Shown: positions 32,813 to 44,185, counted from the first letter of the stretch. The stretch: DNA of 64,000 nt from Charina bottae (GCA_023362775.1 JALMGJ010000015.1:23215001-23279000); one strand, 5' to 3'. The notes: generated from the sequence alone by a model not told the origin. A program made the numbers and translations.

Positions 32813-33138
32813 AAAGTTAGTAAGGGAATCCTAAATATGTTTCTATTGAGAGAGGGGTCAAGGAATCCATTTATGCCAACTTGGAAAATCCTTCTTTGAA
32901 TAGAGGTGGGGGCCTCAGGCACAATCTTTCCCCTATTTTCCTTCCTGCTTTGTCTTCTGTGCCTAGGAAGATTAAGACCATTTCGCAATCTCAGCAACAG
33001 CAAGGTAATCTTAACGATCCTCCTTTGGATGATAAAAGGGACTTAGAAATTAACATCTCAAATAACCATGACCTAGCCCCAGGTGCAAGGTCCCACAGCC
33101 ACCCCAGAAACGTATTTAAGGATTCCCTTACAAACTTT

Positions 33139-33188
33139 GCTCAGACTGAAGAAGCTCCTTGGATAAGGAGCGAAACGTTTCCACTGAG
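33139..33188 (+). ncRNA. Hammerhead-ribozyme-like motif (type A, right arm)
   Basis: Identical core to the left arm in the opposite direction: CTGAAGA 33146-33152, stem II 33154-33171, GAAAC 33172-33176, GTT 33177-33179, then TCCACTGAG. This is the best-preserved copy in the window, with no mismatch in stem II. Confidence 0.55.
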
Positions 33189-33272
33189 AAAATAGAAATC
33201 CAGTTGACATGATTCAAGCTACAGACAATTCCATCTGGATGACTGAGAACCTTCAGAGACATGTACTGTATG

Positions 33273-33629
33273 CTTTGACAGGAGGTGTGGTATAAATATC
33301 TGAAAAATCAATAGAGCAAATGGTTGCACCGAATCTGACATATAGCCAGTGAAAAGCATTCATGTCACCAGGAGGGTTACTGAGAAAACATCATGAAGCT
33401 GGTGGTGCGAAAAAGCATTCTCTATCTAATTCTATGGACAACCATTGGTATGCGCAAAGTTGGGCTGGATGGATAAACAGATGAATCAATCTGATATATC
33501 AAAGTTTTCTGTTTTTCCAAATATTCATCCAGAATGAGAAAAGGTCTCTTGATTGCACACTGGATTATGAAGTGTACTCCTGTCTAGACCATCCATGACG
33601 TGTTACATGGAAATCTAGATAAGCTAGAT
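33273..33629. other. Unique sequence, nothing recognised
   Basis: No repeat or domain recognised. Confidence 0.4.
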
Positions 33630-33705
33630 CAGGATTCCCCAAACTGGTGCCCTCCAGATGTATGGGCAAAACAATTTCCAGAATTCCCAGCCAACACAGC
33701 TGAAG
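33630..33705. repeat. Arm of a second palindromic hAT-type MITE family
   Basis: CCCCAAACTGGTGCCCTCCA, GATGTATGGGCAAAAC and CCAGAATTCCCAGCCAACAC. This is the family with CCCTCCAGATGTG arms seen at 37808-37913. Confidence 0.55.
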
Positions 33706-34144
33706 GAGATGCTGTCTCCATGCATATGGAGGACATCAGCTTGAGAGAGGCTGAAGGACTAGATGACAGGATCCCCTTCCCCTCTTCCAAGCTAGCTGAG
33801 AGCTGTATGGTCTTGAATATACTCTGGAAAGAGCTGGCAAATACCTTGAGTAGGGGGCTGGAGTTCTTCAGCACCATGGAGAGCTCCTAATGGATACTGT
33901 CCAAACCAGATTGACACCCAATGCAAGTGATCCCTTTTATTCCCAGCAGACACCTGAGGGAATCCCCATCACACCCTGCCCCTTCAGTGGAGATCAGTGT
34001 GAAGGGCCATGAAACACACAACTGCAAATAGAGCTAGAATGTGCAAGAGGTAGGGGAGGGATCCAGCAAGACCCTGCAGGATCAATCAGGTGGTTTAGGG
34101 AAAAGAGACCAGGCATCTGCATTTATAGAAGACCAAACCATATT
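33706..34144. other. Unique sequence, nothing recognised
   Basis: No repeat recognised. The 96-codon frame at 33600-33890 starts in the MITE arm and is not a gene. Confidence 0.4.
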
Positions 34145-34780
34145 GGAGCCAGTCTGGTGTAGTGGTTAAAGCCATCAGGCTAGGAACTGGGAGACTGTGA
34201 GTTCTAGTCCCTCCTTAGGCACAACGCTGGCTGGGTGACCTTGGACCAGTCACTTTCTCTCAGTCCTAGGAAGTGAGTTCTAGTCCCGCCTTAGGCATGA
34301 AAGCCGGCTGGGTGACCTTGTGCCAGTCCCTCTCTCTCAGCCCTAGGAAGGAGCCAATGGCAAACCAGGAGACTGAGAGTTCTAGTCCCGCCTTAGGCAT
34401 GAAAGCCGTCTGGGTGACCTTGGGCCAGTCCCTGTCTCTCAGGCCTAGGAAGGAGCCAATGGCAAACCAGGAGACTGAGAGTTCCAGTCCCGCCTTAAGC
34501 ACGAAAGCCGGCTGGGTGACCTTCGGCCAGTCACTCTCTCTCAGCCCGACTCACCTCACAGGGTGGTTGTTGTGGGGAAAATAGGAGGAGGAAGGAGTAT
34601 TAGGTATGTTTTCCGCCTTGAGTTATTTATAAAAATAATAAAGGTGGGATAAAAATTAAATATATATAAAATAAATAAATAAGGAGGCAACAGCAAACCA
34701 CTTCTGAAACCTTGCCAAGGAAACTGCAGGGACTTGTCCAGGCAATCTCCAAGAATCAGACACAACTGAACAGATTAAAC
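34145..34780 (+). mobile_element. Composite SINE B with tandemly repeated heads and two tails
   Basis: Starts with a normal head (GGAGCCAGTCTGGTGTAGTG). The segment GAGTTCTAGTCC...GGGTGACCTTG...CTCTCAGCCCTAGGAAG then restarts at 34275, 34377 and 34479. The last two intervals are exactly 102 bp and the first is 76 bp. After the fourth copy it completes one type of 3' end (GTTGTTGTGGGGAAAATAGG to GGTGGGATAAAAATTAAATA and AAATAAATAAATAA). It then continues into the second type (GGAGGCAACAGCAAACCACT to AGAATCAGACACAACTGAAC). Because 102 is divisible by three, repetitive but meaningless frames arise on both strands. Confidence 0.85.
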
Positions 34781-35164
34781 AAAATTGAGAGAGGGCATAA
34801 AATTGCAGGGCCCAAGAACCAAACTGAGGTCAGGGTAGCTGTCGAGCCATCTGAACTTGTAATGCAAGGCTAGGTGGGGAGGCTACATACGTCACGTATG
34901 ACGGCATATGTCAGCCCACCCCAGCATCCCTACAGGCCTGCCTGCTTGAAAGAATGCCGTGCATTTGGGCTGCAAAAAGGCAGTAATCCTTTCTGGCTGG
35001 CTGCCCTGACAACCACACCCATCACCATAAACCCTGACATGATCCAAAAAGTGAGGGCTGAGCAACCAGATTAGGTTCAGAGGGTGACACTGTGCAGGGA
35101 GAACCAAGTGACAGGTGTCCTCCGTATGGCCAAGAGATGAGTACTGAGTAGGACAACCTTCTCC
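34781..35164. other. Unique sequence, nothing recognised
   Basis: No repeat or domain recognised. Confidence 0.4.
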
Positions 35165-35391
35165 AAACTAGCAAGTGTCTGAAAGCCACGTACTTGGTTT
35201 TAATTGATTTTAGGTTTGCCTCCCAGCGTCACTTGTCTGAGATGGGTGGCCATAGAAATCAAATGAATGAATGAATGAATGAATGAATGAATGAATGAAT
35301 GAATGAATGAATGAATGATCAGACAGACAGACAGACAGACAGCCAGACAGACAGACAGACAGACAACCAGACAGACAGACAGACAGACAAA
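35165..35391 (+). repeat. Retroelement 3' end with (AATG)n and (CAGA)n arrays
   Basis: GTTTGCCTCCCAGCGTCACT, then TGTCTGAGATGGGTGGCCAT and AGAAATC match a squamate LINE or SINE 3' end that normally reads GGCGGCCATATAAAT. An AATG array follows at 35262-35317, then CAGA arrays with two CAGC/CAAC interruptions at 35319-35391. The first array looks like an expanded poly-A-type tail. Confidence 0.75.
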
Positions 35392-37807
35392 TCTGGAGAA
35401 GCTAGCATGGGAAGATAGAGGTAGATGTAGAGAAACATTGTCAGGGAACAGTCATATAAAGGGCAGGACAGCAACGCAAAGAACTGAGAAAGTTGTTCAT
35501 TACTCAGGACATTCCCAAATGAAAAATCAGTCCTGAGCTCCATATTCCAGCCCAAACCTCCCTTAGCAGAACAACTTTCTGTGCGACGTTTGCATCCCAG
35601 CACTTCCCTGATCTTGAATTAATCCAGGGCTTAATTCTAAAGCATCCTCCCAACAGAACCAAAAACAAAAGCCAGGTTGCTTAGGACTGTTCTCAATATT
35701 AAGCCCCCGTCCAACCTCTGAAAGGTATTTGTTCCATCCCTGAACGTAGATGCAGAGCGTTTTGTTGACCTGGGAAAAAAGAACAGAGCAGTTCAACCAG
35801 GATGTTTTTTTCCTTTTTCTTGGAGGCCTCTAATCTAGGCACTGACAGGAGCCTTCCCCAGGGCAGCTGTTTGTCCTCTTTGCGTCAGACGTTTGATCGA
35901 TGCTCCGGCATGGATCCTGCCGCCTTTGACAACCGAAAAGCTGCGTGCCGATTGACAAACGAGGTGGTGGCTGACAAATTGAAGTGTAGCCCTGACATTT
36001 AGTGTCAACCTTAGAAGCCCAGCAGATAAAAATAGAAACTCCTGGGGGTCTATTGGATTCAAAATGTCTATGCCTGCAATTTTAAAGGGTTGCCCCTCCC
36101 CCCACCAGCTTTTCCAAATCTCTACATTTTCACCGAAGCCGCAGGGCAAGAAGAAGAAGTTCTACAGGTTGAATCATCTCCCTCTGTTCCACAGGAGTTC
36201 AACGTAGATGTTTTCACTTGCTGTTGGAACAGCAGGAACAAGAGTCCCAATTTTGTAAGATGGGGGCGGGAAATACAAGAATCCCACCTGGAGAAAGAGA
36301 CATAATGTCTAAAGTCCACCCACTCTTTCAAAGAAAAAAGAAAAAATTCTGCCCCGCAGCATTGAAGTTGGAGCTTCATTGGCCAAATAAATACAATTAT
36401 TTGCATTTGGTCCAGGAAAGGAACGTTTCATCGGAGTTCTCACAGAGGGGAACTGGCGGACCTTGTCCTTTTTCTTAATTTGTGCCATTTCTTTTGTGGT
36501 ACAGTCCTCTCTCCAGCAGCCTGCAGCCACCTTGGCCTCTCTCGTGCTTCAGTTCAACTTCCAGTGTCTTTTACAGATGTCTCTGAAAGCTGTGTCCACC
36601 TAAGAACATCACGCCAAGGATCTTGCATATCTACGATTCTGCTTTTTTCGGGGGGGGGGGGCACTAGCAGTAAAGAATTCACAGGACCTTCAACTGCTCA
36701 TGCTTCACCTTCTTCCTGTGTTTCCTTTTTGAGAAACTGAGTGGGTTTTGGGTTATCTTTAATGTGTCTTTCACAGGCTGGGACAACTTTCTGGCCATAA
36801 GGATCGTTCTGCTGGATTAGTTCAAGGCCCATCCTAGCCCCCCAGCCAATCACGTGCCTCTCAACGCTTGCAAATAGCAGACCGACCGACCGACCGACCG
36901 ACCTCTCTCCCACCATTGTTCCCCCACAATTGGTACTTGGAGCATGAATTCCCACCCTGGACATTACACGGCGTCTTCTAGATCAGTAGCCCTTGCCTTC
37001 CATGAATTCATCCATCTCCCTTTTTAAGCCATTCAGGTTCCTGGCTGTCACTCCACCTCATGGGAATGCATTCTACAGGTCCATTGGAAAGAGAACGTGC
37101 AACCAAGTATTAATTTTCAAAGAAGACATGAGGTGGCCTTGTAGGTGTTATTTTACACCACTGCACGTGACACAGCGTTGATCTGTGGAACTCCCTACCA
37201 CAAGAAACAGTGGCATCCACAACCAAAGAGGCTCTTTTGCTGGTACTTCTCTTCTCTTCTCCATCTGCAGAAATTCCTGGGGTTTTCTTGCATTTCTGAA
37301 CAAAATCAAACAGACAAGGAGGAGGAAAATCTTACCTGCAAGCAAGGAGCTAGGTCAGAATTTTGCTCAGCCTTTATTACTACTGCCTTGATCTGAATGG
37401 AAAGTGAAGAGTTGCAGAGGGTGCCAGTGGCTCTGGGAATGTTCATGCCCCTTTCAGCAATTGGCCTTTAATTCTGAATGCACTGGAAAATACCATAAAC
37501 ATGTGGGCCTGGTTTAGAAAGATGCTGAGATTAGGAAAAAGCTATTAGACTGAAGGGATAACCCGTTTCGGATTTCATTCTGCTGCCGAATTTCGAGTTT
37601 AGCCGCTGCAATCAACATACCAGATAAAGGCACAAACAAATCTAAGACAGACCAGATCTGAGGACCCCCACATGGAAATCCCATATCGAAAACCATCCCG
37701 GGAAACCTAAGGGCTAGAAACTTGCTTTGATTTAAATGAAAACTGGCACTCGGGGGAATCCGGCATCTGATGAGGGTCCCGTATCACCCTGTCCTATACG
37801 CACAAGA
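35392..37807. other. Unique sequence, nothing recognised
   Basis: About 2.4 kb without a recognised transposon. Short features are a ten-G run near 36650 and a CGAC-containing (GACC)n run at 36881-36903. Many overlapping frames of 60 to 104 codons, none with a domain. Confidence 0.4.
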
Positions 37808-37913
37808 AGTGGCCCCTCCAGATGTGTGGCTTTGAAATCCCAGAATTCCTTCAGGAGCAGAGCCACTGCTGAGAATTCTGGGAGGTGAAACCCACGCATC
37901 TGGAGGGCATCCA
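37808..37913. mobile_element. Second-family palindromic hAT-type MITE
   Basis: Arms GGCCCCTCCAGATGTGTGGC with AAATCCCAGAATTCCTTC, and CTGAGAATTCTGGGAGGTGA with CCACGCATCTGGAGGGC, face each other across GGAGCAGAGCCACTG. No clear TSD. Confidence 0.65.
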
Positions 37914-39282
37914 GGTCAGGAAGGCTGTTAGAGACGGTACAATGACATCTTTTTTCCCCAGGATGTGTGAAATAAACGCATCTGGCCCTCGATAGCGGAG
38001 ACAGATGTGACTGGTTGCTTTTGATCGTGAATCCTGCCGCATTCCTCCTGTCTCAGGAACCCTTCCTACCCCACCAACCACCTGCTCTACCCCGCTGTGG
38101 GATCCTGGGCATCAGGGATCCTTGAAATAAAGTCTGGGCATCAAATGAGATTTGTAGTGTCCTGAAACTGAACCCGTGGTTAACTCCTCAAAACAGGCTA
38201 GTCCACATGGTGCCAGACAGGCAAGCATAATCAAGACTGGTTGATGCCTAGGCAAAAATTCAAGCCCAGCCTTTGTTTTCATTCTTCAAGAGTGATTGAG
38301 TTATGTTCAACAGTCCTATATCCTGGGCCTTTTTCACTTCTTCTGTTTGGCAAGTAACTACAGGCTGATGCTGTAATCATACAGGCTTCTCCTGCTGAAG
38401 GGCCAAGTTCACGGTGCTTGACCACTGACTGAAAACAAGGAGGCACACCAAGGTTCCCATCCGCCAGGTGCGTCCCCTTAAATTTAATGCTTTCAGCTGA
38501 GATCACCAGCTTTCCATGCCATCAGCATAGCAGCTGAATAAAGAGAAGGTCATTTGGATTTTTGGGTAAAGTTCAATAGAACAAGTTTGTCCCAGAAGGA
38601 GGAACATGTTCTTGAAAATGGGCTGCTTCAGGAAACACGGTGCGGAGGAGATCCTGATCTTTGGAAGGCCCTTGTTCTTGTGGCTTAATCCAGAGTCTTT
38701 CTAAGTAGCCCGCCACTTTTGTACCCAGTGCAAAATGTAACGGGTACAATCCAAAGTTCAATTTCATTTCTCTTTAAATGCAATTACAATTAAAGATGGG
38801 GTTAATTAGGTAACTAAATACTGATAACCTAAGCCCTCTGCAGATGCATATTTCATAACTGTCCTCTTTGGGGACGTTAAACATTTCAGCTTCTGGGGGT
38901 GCCTGCACTCCTGGCTTAAGCATTCAGCTAGTGTTTTCTTTCCTCTTCTGCTGCTTGCAATGGGAAATGGGAAAACGTGTTTCCAGGACAGAACAGGGAA
39001 CTGATTTGTGCCATGAGGGAGGTTTCCAAGTGGAATCTCGCTGAGTTTGTTTTGCTGTTGTGTTGGCTGATCCTCAAAAGATCATGTTTCTCTTCACTCA
39101 TGAGCCTTGACCTACTGGAAGCTGTAGAGAAGGGTTGATCTTAGAGAGATGACCTCATCCTGCGAGATCTCTTGGCCGCACTAAGTCAATGGAAGAGGGA
39201 GAAGAGGAGCGTGCCAAGAAACACCGATTGCTGGGTGGGACAGCCACAGGAAGGACCTGAGTGATAATGCTGAGTATCTGTG
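37914..39282. other. Unique sequence, nothing recognised
   Basis: A weak hint of the AAACCATGGTTT-type repeat near 38160-38260 (CCGTGGTTAACTCC), too poor to call. Confidence 0.4.
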
Positions 39283-40006
39283 AATTTATTTATTTATTTA
39301 TTTATTTATTTATAAAATTTATATCACCGCCCATCTCCCTCCACCGGAGGGACTCTGGGCGGTTTACAACAAAATAATAAAAACAAGAAACATAAAATAT
39401 ACACAGAATATAAAAATACCAATTATAAAACAAGATTAAAATCCAAGAGGCAAGAGTGGTAAAACGATCTAACTTAATCCAATGTAGGAGAGGAGCTCTC
39501 TAAGGTATTAGCCATCCCCAAGAGTGACTATTCCTTCCTTGGTCCCAGGCAAGGCAGCAGAGCCAGGTTTTCAGGTCCTTCCGGCAGGTCAGGAACGAAG
39601 GGGCTAATCTCACCTCCAGGGGCAAGTTGTTCCACAGGGCAGGAGCTACTGCAGAGAAGGCACGCCTCCTGGACCCCGCCAGATGGAACTCTCTTATAGA
39701 TGGGGTCCGCAGCATGCCGTCCCTGCATAATCGGGTGGGACGGGTGGATATATTGGGGATGAGGCAGTCCCTCAGGTAACCTGGCCCCATGCCATGTAGG
39801 GCTTTAAAGGTGACAACCAACACCTTGAACTGGACCCGGAAGCAAACTGGTACCCAATGCAGCTCACGTAATAACGGTGTTAAATGTGCCGATCTAGGGG
39901 CACCAGCAGTGGCCCGTGCAGCTGCATTCCGGACCAGCTGAAGCTTCCGGATCCTCTTCAAGGGTAGCCCCATGTAGAGCGCATTACAGTAGTCTATATG
40001 AATCAT
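39283..40006 (-). pseudogene. CR1/L3-type LINE 3' end with ORF2 C terminus
   Basis: A 168-codon minus-strand frame (39500-40006) carries HIDYCNALYMGLPLKRIRKL, then TPLLRELHWVPVCFRVQFKV, FKALHGMGPGYLRD, EFHLAGSRRRAFSAVAPALW and a final DLKTWLCCLAWDQ. It stops at 39500 and is followed by the 3' UTR (AAATTGG...GTAAACCGCCCAGAGTCCC in minus sense) and an AAATAAATAAATAAATAAAT tail. The element is 5'-truncated just before HIDYC. Because ORF end and tail are contiguous, this copy identifies the orphan tails elsewhere in the window. The frame is intact over this stretch, suggesting relative youth. Confidence 0.92.
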
Positions 40007-42114
40007 GAATCATCTTCTCCAAACCTGGATCATGCCCAGTGTGGTCCTATTTATCCAGAAAAGATTGCAATCATCTTTATTCAAGGGCAGGTTGAAGCAC
40101 GCATTGTCCCTTCTATGCCAAGTTATATTTGGGACCTCTGCTCTACTCCAAAAAACAGGGTTAGTCAGGTAGGACCACATGTGGTCCACACAATTTTTTA
40201 AAAATAAAGTTTGATAGCCCCTCTCTAAGCAGCGGTGCTCCAATTCTGCACTGGGGAAGGGGTATGTTTTTGGCAGCAAATGAAGTAAACTGAAATTAAA
40301 TAGGTGGGCTAACTCTCCACTAGGCTTAATATATTTATAAAACACAAACAGGAAGGGAGGAAGAGAGGGAGGAAGGAAAAATGAAACAAAACTTGATTTT
40401 TAGCGTTCATGACATTTTCAAATTCCAGTATGTGATCTTCTGAGCTTTTCCAGATCAAAACATAACTTTCAACGTGCCAGCATTTGCGTTCCTAAGCACG
40501 GATTTTAAAGCCAATTAAATTAGTTCTTTGTGCCTGCCAATAGATGGGTGCTAAGACAAGTTAAGGGAATTGGATGACCAATTAGGAAATTACAATTGCT
40601 CCATCCATGACTTGTAGCTGGAAATCTTAGATTTAATCCTTGGTTTTCTCTGTTTCTGGAGTCCTTGCTTTTAAAACACAGTCTCTCCTGGAAACTGCAA
40701 GCTAAATCCTTCTAGCCAGAAGATGTGAAGTCAGAGTTGTTATAAAGCAGAGTTGTCTATTTTAGGTATCCAGTGATGGCTCCACAAAGTAGTAACATAT
40801 TAATATTGCATTATTATAGTAACACTTTCCCCAGGCAGATGTTTTTCATTTATTTCTCCATACCCCAAAAAGGATTGGTTGATTAGGTATTGACAGAACA
40901 ATGTAAAACATATTCAGGTTATTGTTTTCAAATCTAGATCTCATTGTAATCAATTGATTAGCTAGACAGTAACCAAGGATGCTTTTTAAAATAAATGGAA
41001 TGACGAGAGGGTAATTCCTTCATGGAATACTGGTATGTCACCCAGTGACGTTTTTTCCTCTGAGCTGATGCTACTGTGGTTGGATAGACATATTTAAGAT
41101 TTTTTAATATCTAGGGATGATCAAATAAGCCTAAGTCCCAAACACGGAAATGTGATATGGCTTTTTGAAGGACTTACTCATCTTCAAAGCAAAGAAGAAT
41201 GCTAATTCCATTGTGGTTTAGTGGAAACTCTGCCAGAAATGTATCTATCTGAGATCCCAGAGAAGATTTACTAAATCTGGAACCCCAGCTAGAGAACCAA
41301 GCTATCTGGGAAAGGAAATATCTGAGCAGAAGATTGAAGATACTAAGAACAACACTGGCTGCCAGTTTAACCCTAATGAGTCCTGAGATTCACCTCCTGA
41401 GGGGTGATATTAAAATTGTGTTTCTAGATAAAAATAAACGATAAATTCCTTATTTGCCCTGGGCCTTACAAACCTTCCCAACAGCCTCATTGCAGAAGTA
41501 ACTAGCATTGGAAGGGTAGCCTTCTGCAACATAATTTGAATTCTACATGAAGGCTATGCTGAAAAAACCTAGGCAATCTAGTTCTCCTGTTTAATAGTGC
41601 ATTGCACACCAAACAGCCCCGTTTGCATCATTGCTGCCTATAACAACTGGCAAGCTCTGCATAAGGGATAGCCAAGATTTGTTAAGTAGCTGCTGGGTTA
41701 CAATCCAGAACCCTGGGCTGGAATCTCTTGGCAATCAGAGTTCTGCACAGCCTCTTCCTGGCGCAGTGCCGGCCTTCTACAAATGTTCTCAATCGCTTGC
41801 TTTCACGGCCATTAAAGAAATCAAGAACTTTTTTCTCCTTCTTTTTTTAAAACTAAGAACTCAAAAGGAAATGCAAATTTAGATCAGGGTCAGAGGCATA
41901 CAAGGGCTCTGTAACTCCAGCTTCCTTTGATGGAAAGTCTTGAGAATTTTCCAAGGAACTGAAGTGCACAGGCTTGAAGCTGAACGCTAGGAGGAAAGAG
42001 AGGGTACCTCCCCTTGTGAACAGGACAAATAAAGTCACGGAGGCCATCATGGACTTGATCACACATGCAGAGAACCGCTTCACCCCCCTCATTATTTCTT
42101 GAGACTTGATCAGG
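40007..42114. other. Unique sequence, nothing recognised
   Basis: About 2.1 kb of AT-rich DNA without a recognised transposon. A GGAAGGGAGG purine-rich stretch is near 40352. Confidence 0.4.
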
Positions 42115-42162
42115 GCAACTGAATAAAGGCGGGATAGAAAATAAACAAACAAATAAATAAAT
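42115..42162 (+). repeat. SINE or LINE tail fragment
   Basis: GAATAAAGGCGGGATAGAAA followed by an ATAAACAAACAAATAAATAA run, the end of a SINE-B-type element without its body. A similar orphan tail is near 63400-63441. Confidence 0.55.
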
Positions 42163-42756
42163 TCTGCACACCAAAGAGTACAGTCATCTGCCAGATGGAC
42201 ATATTCTAATTTAGAGGCATATAGTATCCACTAAGTCACCAGGAGCTGGACAACGTAACTACGCTGCTCTCCCTTCTTCTCTCCTTAGATAACCTCTATC
42301 CTTAAACTGGAGTTGGACAGATCCATTGGACACAGCTAGAAGTTTGAAAGCATGTTGTACTGCCTTGGTGGGGTGGCCAGGGCACCAAAAAGCGAAAAAG
42401 GATGAGAAGGTTCCTTCCCCTATCTGGCGCCAGAACATCTACTGTGTGTAACATTGTAGACTCCCTGGCAATGTATGCCATACGCTAAATAAATTAAATA
42501 AATAAAACTCATAGACGACATACTCCATGCAGTCAAATACAGACCCACCATCTCATTCCATTTTCTAAGTGGGTGTTCTTGGAAACAAAGTGCAATGCAG
42601 GGGACCGATAATGCATAGCATGCCAATTTCCCACAGGAGAATTGCTGTCTTTCAGGTGAAGAGGGAGGGGGGCAGGAGGAGCCAAGGAAGATGTTGGGGG
42701 TCACACCAATGCCTGTGTGCACCATGTTGTCAATTTAAGAGAGGATGTCTTGAAAG
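42163..42756. other. Unique sequence, nothing recognised
   Basis: No repeat or domain recognised beyond an AAATAAATTAAATAAATAAA run near 42487. Confidence 0.4.
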
Positions 42757-43224
42757 AGAGGCCTCAACCGTCATTCAAAGAAATTTGAGTTGACTATGTG
42801 AAGAATAAGAAGAATAAGAATAAGAGGCATGGTGGCTCAGCGGGTAAGATGCCAGGCTTGTCCATCAGAAGATCGCAAGTTCGGAGGTTCGAATCCCTAG
42901 CCCCGCATGACGGAGTGAGCTCCCACACTCGCCCCAGCTCTTGCCAACCTAGCAATTCGAAAGCATGCAAATGCAAGTAGATAAATAGGTACCACTTCGG
43001 TGGGAAGGTAACAGCGTTCCACGCATGTCATGCCAGCCACATGACCGCGGAAGTATCTTTGGACAACGCTGGCTCTTCGGCTAAGAAACAGAGATGAGCA
43101 CCGGCACCTAGAATCGGACACGAATGCACAAATGTGCGGGGGGAAATGTGAAGAATACAATGTCAAGGATATGTATTCTTCACATAGTCAACTCAAATTT
43201 CTTTGAGTGACAGTTGAGGCCTCT
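42757..43224. repeat. Hairpin element (about 50-bp inverted arms) split by a SINE
   Basis: Left arm 42757-42807 (AGAGGCCTCAACCGTCATTC, AAAGAAATTTGAGTTGACTA, TGTGAAGAATA) is nearly the exact reverse complement of the right arm 43173-43224. Without the SINE the two arms would be separated by only about 15 bp (CAATGTCAAGGAT). This is a small palindromic element of unknown family or a local inverted duplication. No second copy is visible in the window. Confidence 0.75.
42808..43145 (+). mobile_element. SINE A inserted in the hairpin element
   Basis: Head from GGCATGGTGGCTCAGCGGG, B box AGGTTCGAATCC, to ATGTGCGGGGGGAA. Flanked by ATGTGAAGAATA at 42796-42807 and 43146-43157. The CCTTTACCTTTA tail is missing, and about 18 bp of AAGAATAAG repeats precede the head. 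Confidence 0.93.
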
Positions 43225-43228
43225 ATTA

Positions 43229-43266
43229 GTAGACAGACAGACAGACAGACAGACAGATAGACGGAC
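43229..43266. repeat. (CAGA)n microsatellite
   Basis: About seven AGAC units with TAGACGG variants at the right end. Confidence 0.92.
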
Positions 43267-43794
43267 AGCCTTTTCTCTATAGAGACTAACGTCATAGTAA
43301 ACCGTCTTAAAACTCAGCCCCTTAAGGGCAGAACCAATTACTTTTGTTTCATTACTGTAATTTATACACCATTCAATTCCAAAAAGGCTCAACCACTACC
43401 CTGAACACAAAAAGCCAAAAAGAGAAGAAAAGTGCAGCTCTTTGGATGAATATTTTTTTTAAAAAAGGTTAGCTGTGATGGGGGGGCCTGAAAAGACGGC
43501 AAGTTCAGTAGACCCAGTATGAGCACAAGGGGACAAATGGTGCCTGGTACCCAATGAATAAAATGAGGATGCCAATCCTGAAAAGGACCCCCCCCCCCCA
43601 AAAAAAAAAAATCCTTCTACTTCTGCATCAAAAGACAAAGACTCCAGAAATCATCTCAAACACTGGGTGAATATCCCATTTCACAGAAGTTGCACGGCAA
43701 GCCGGTTTTCCCCATCGAAGTTCCTCCAGTTGCATTGGAAGAGGGCTAGATGGCACAAGTACCTCCTTCCTTGATCAACCCCCATGGGCTGAAT
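43267..43794. other. Unique sequence, nothing recognised
   Basis: Contains a poly-C/poly-A run at about 43589-43610 only. Confidence 0.4.
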
Positions 43795-44185
43795 TTGTAC
43801 AACACACTAAGCCACAAATAAGCACACATCATTTTTAGCTAAGCAGGCTGCGTGAACCAGCCAAAGTCTTTTTGAAGGTAGAAGGGTATGTTCCCTGAAA
43901 CTTGTCCCCATCTCAGGAATTTTGTCCCCTCATTTTGCACCTCATGGAGTCCCTGTTTCAGAAAAGGTAGTATAAGGCAGGGGATCCTGTTTAACTCTCA
44001 TTGCAATCTCTTGATACATTTTGACTTCTGAGCAGTCAAGCTGGGTTTGCGAGCCACCCCAAACCACAAACCATAGCTAATAAATCACAATGGCTGTACT
44101 TACACAACATGCTAAGCCAAAACAAGCAAACCACATCGCATGGAGCAGTCTGGTCCACACAACACACAACAACGTAGTGTGGTTT
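43795..44185. repeat. Dispersed AAACCATGGTTT-type repeat, two adjacent copies
   Basis: One copy near 43795-43865 (GTACAACACACTAAGCCACA, TAGCTAAGCAGGCTGCGTGA) and a better one near 44050-44185 (CCACAAACCATAGCTAATAA, TACACAACATGCTAAGCC, GTGTGGTTTGCTTGGC). The second has inverted GCAAACCACA/TGTGGTTTGC motifs. Confidence 0.5.

Larger units (their letters stand above)
32730..33257. mobile_element. Penelope-like element with inverted termini (type A)
   Basis: Flanked by exact GACATGTACTGTATG copies at 32715-32729 and 33258-33272. The termini are inverted repeats of about 110 bp: the left arm from TAGCTTGAATCATGTCAAC to AGGGAATCCTAAATATG, and the right arm from GTATTTAAGGATTCCCTTAC to AATTCCATCTGGATGACTG, which is about 45 bp longer at its outer end. 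Each arm carries the same hammerhead-like core in opposite orientation. The roughly 290-bp centre includes a 104-codon frame from 32881 that runs into the right arm and may be a relic of the element's coding end. Assignment to Penelope-like elements follows from these termini and is inference. Confidence 0.7.

Noticed and set aside
34266..34584. Tandemly repeated peptide frames on both strands
   Set aside because: They follow from a 102-bp duplication of a SINE, a multiple of three; not a repeat protein.
35319..35391. Direct repeats resembling a CRISPR-like array
   Set aside because: Simple tetranucleotide repeat without spacers; the window is vertebrate.
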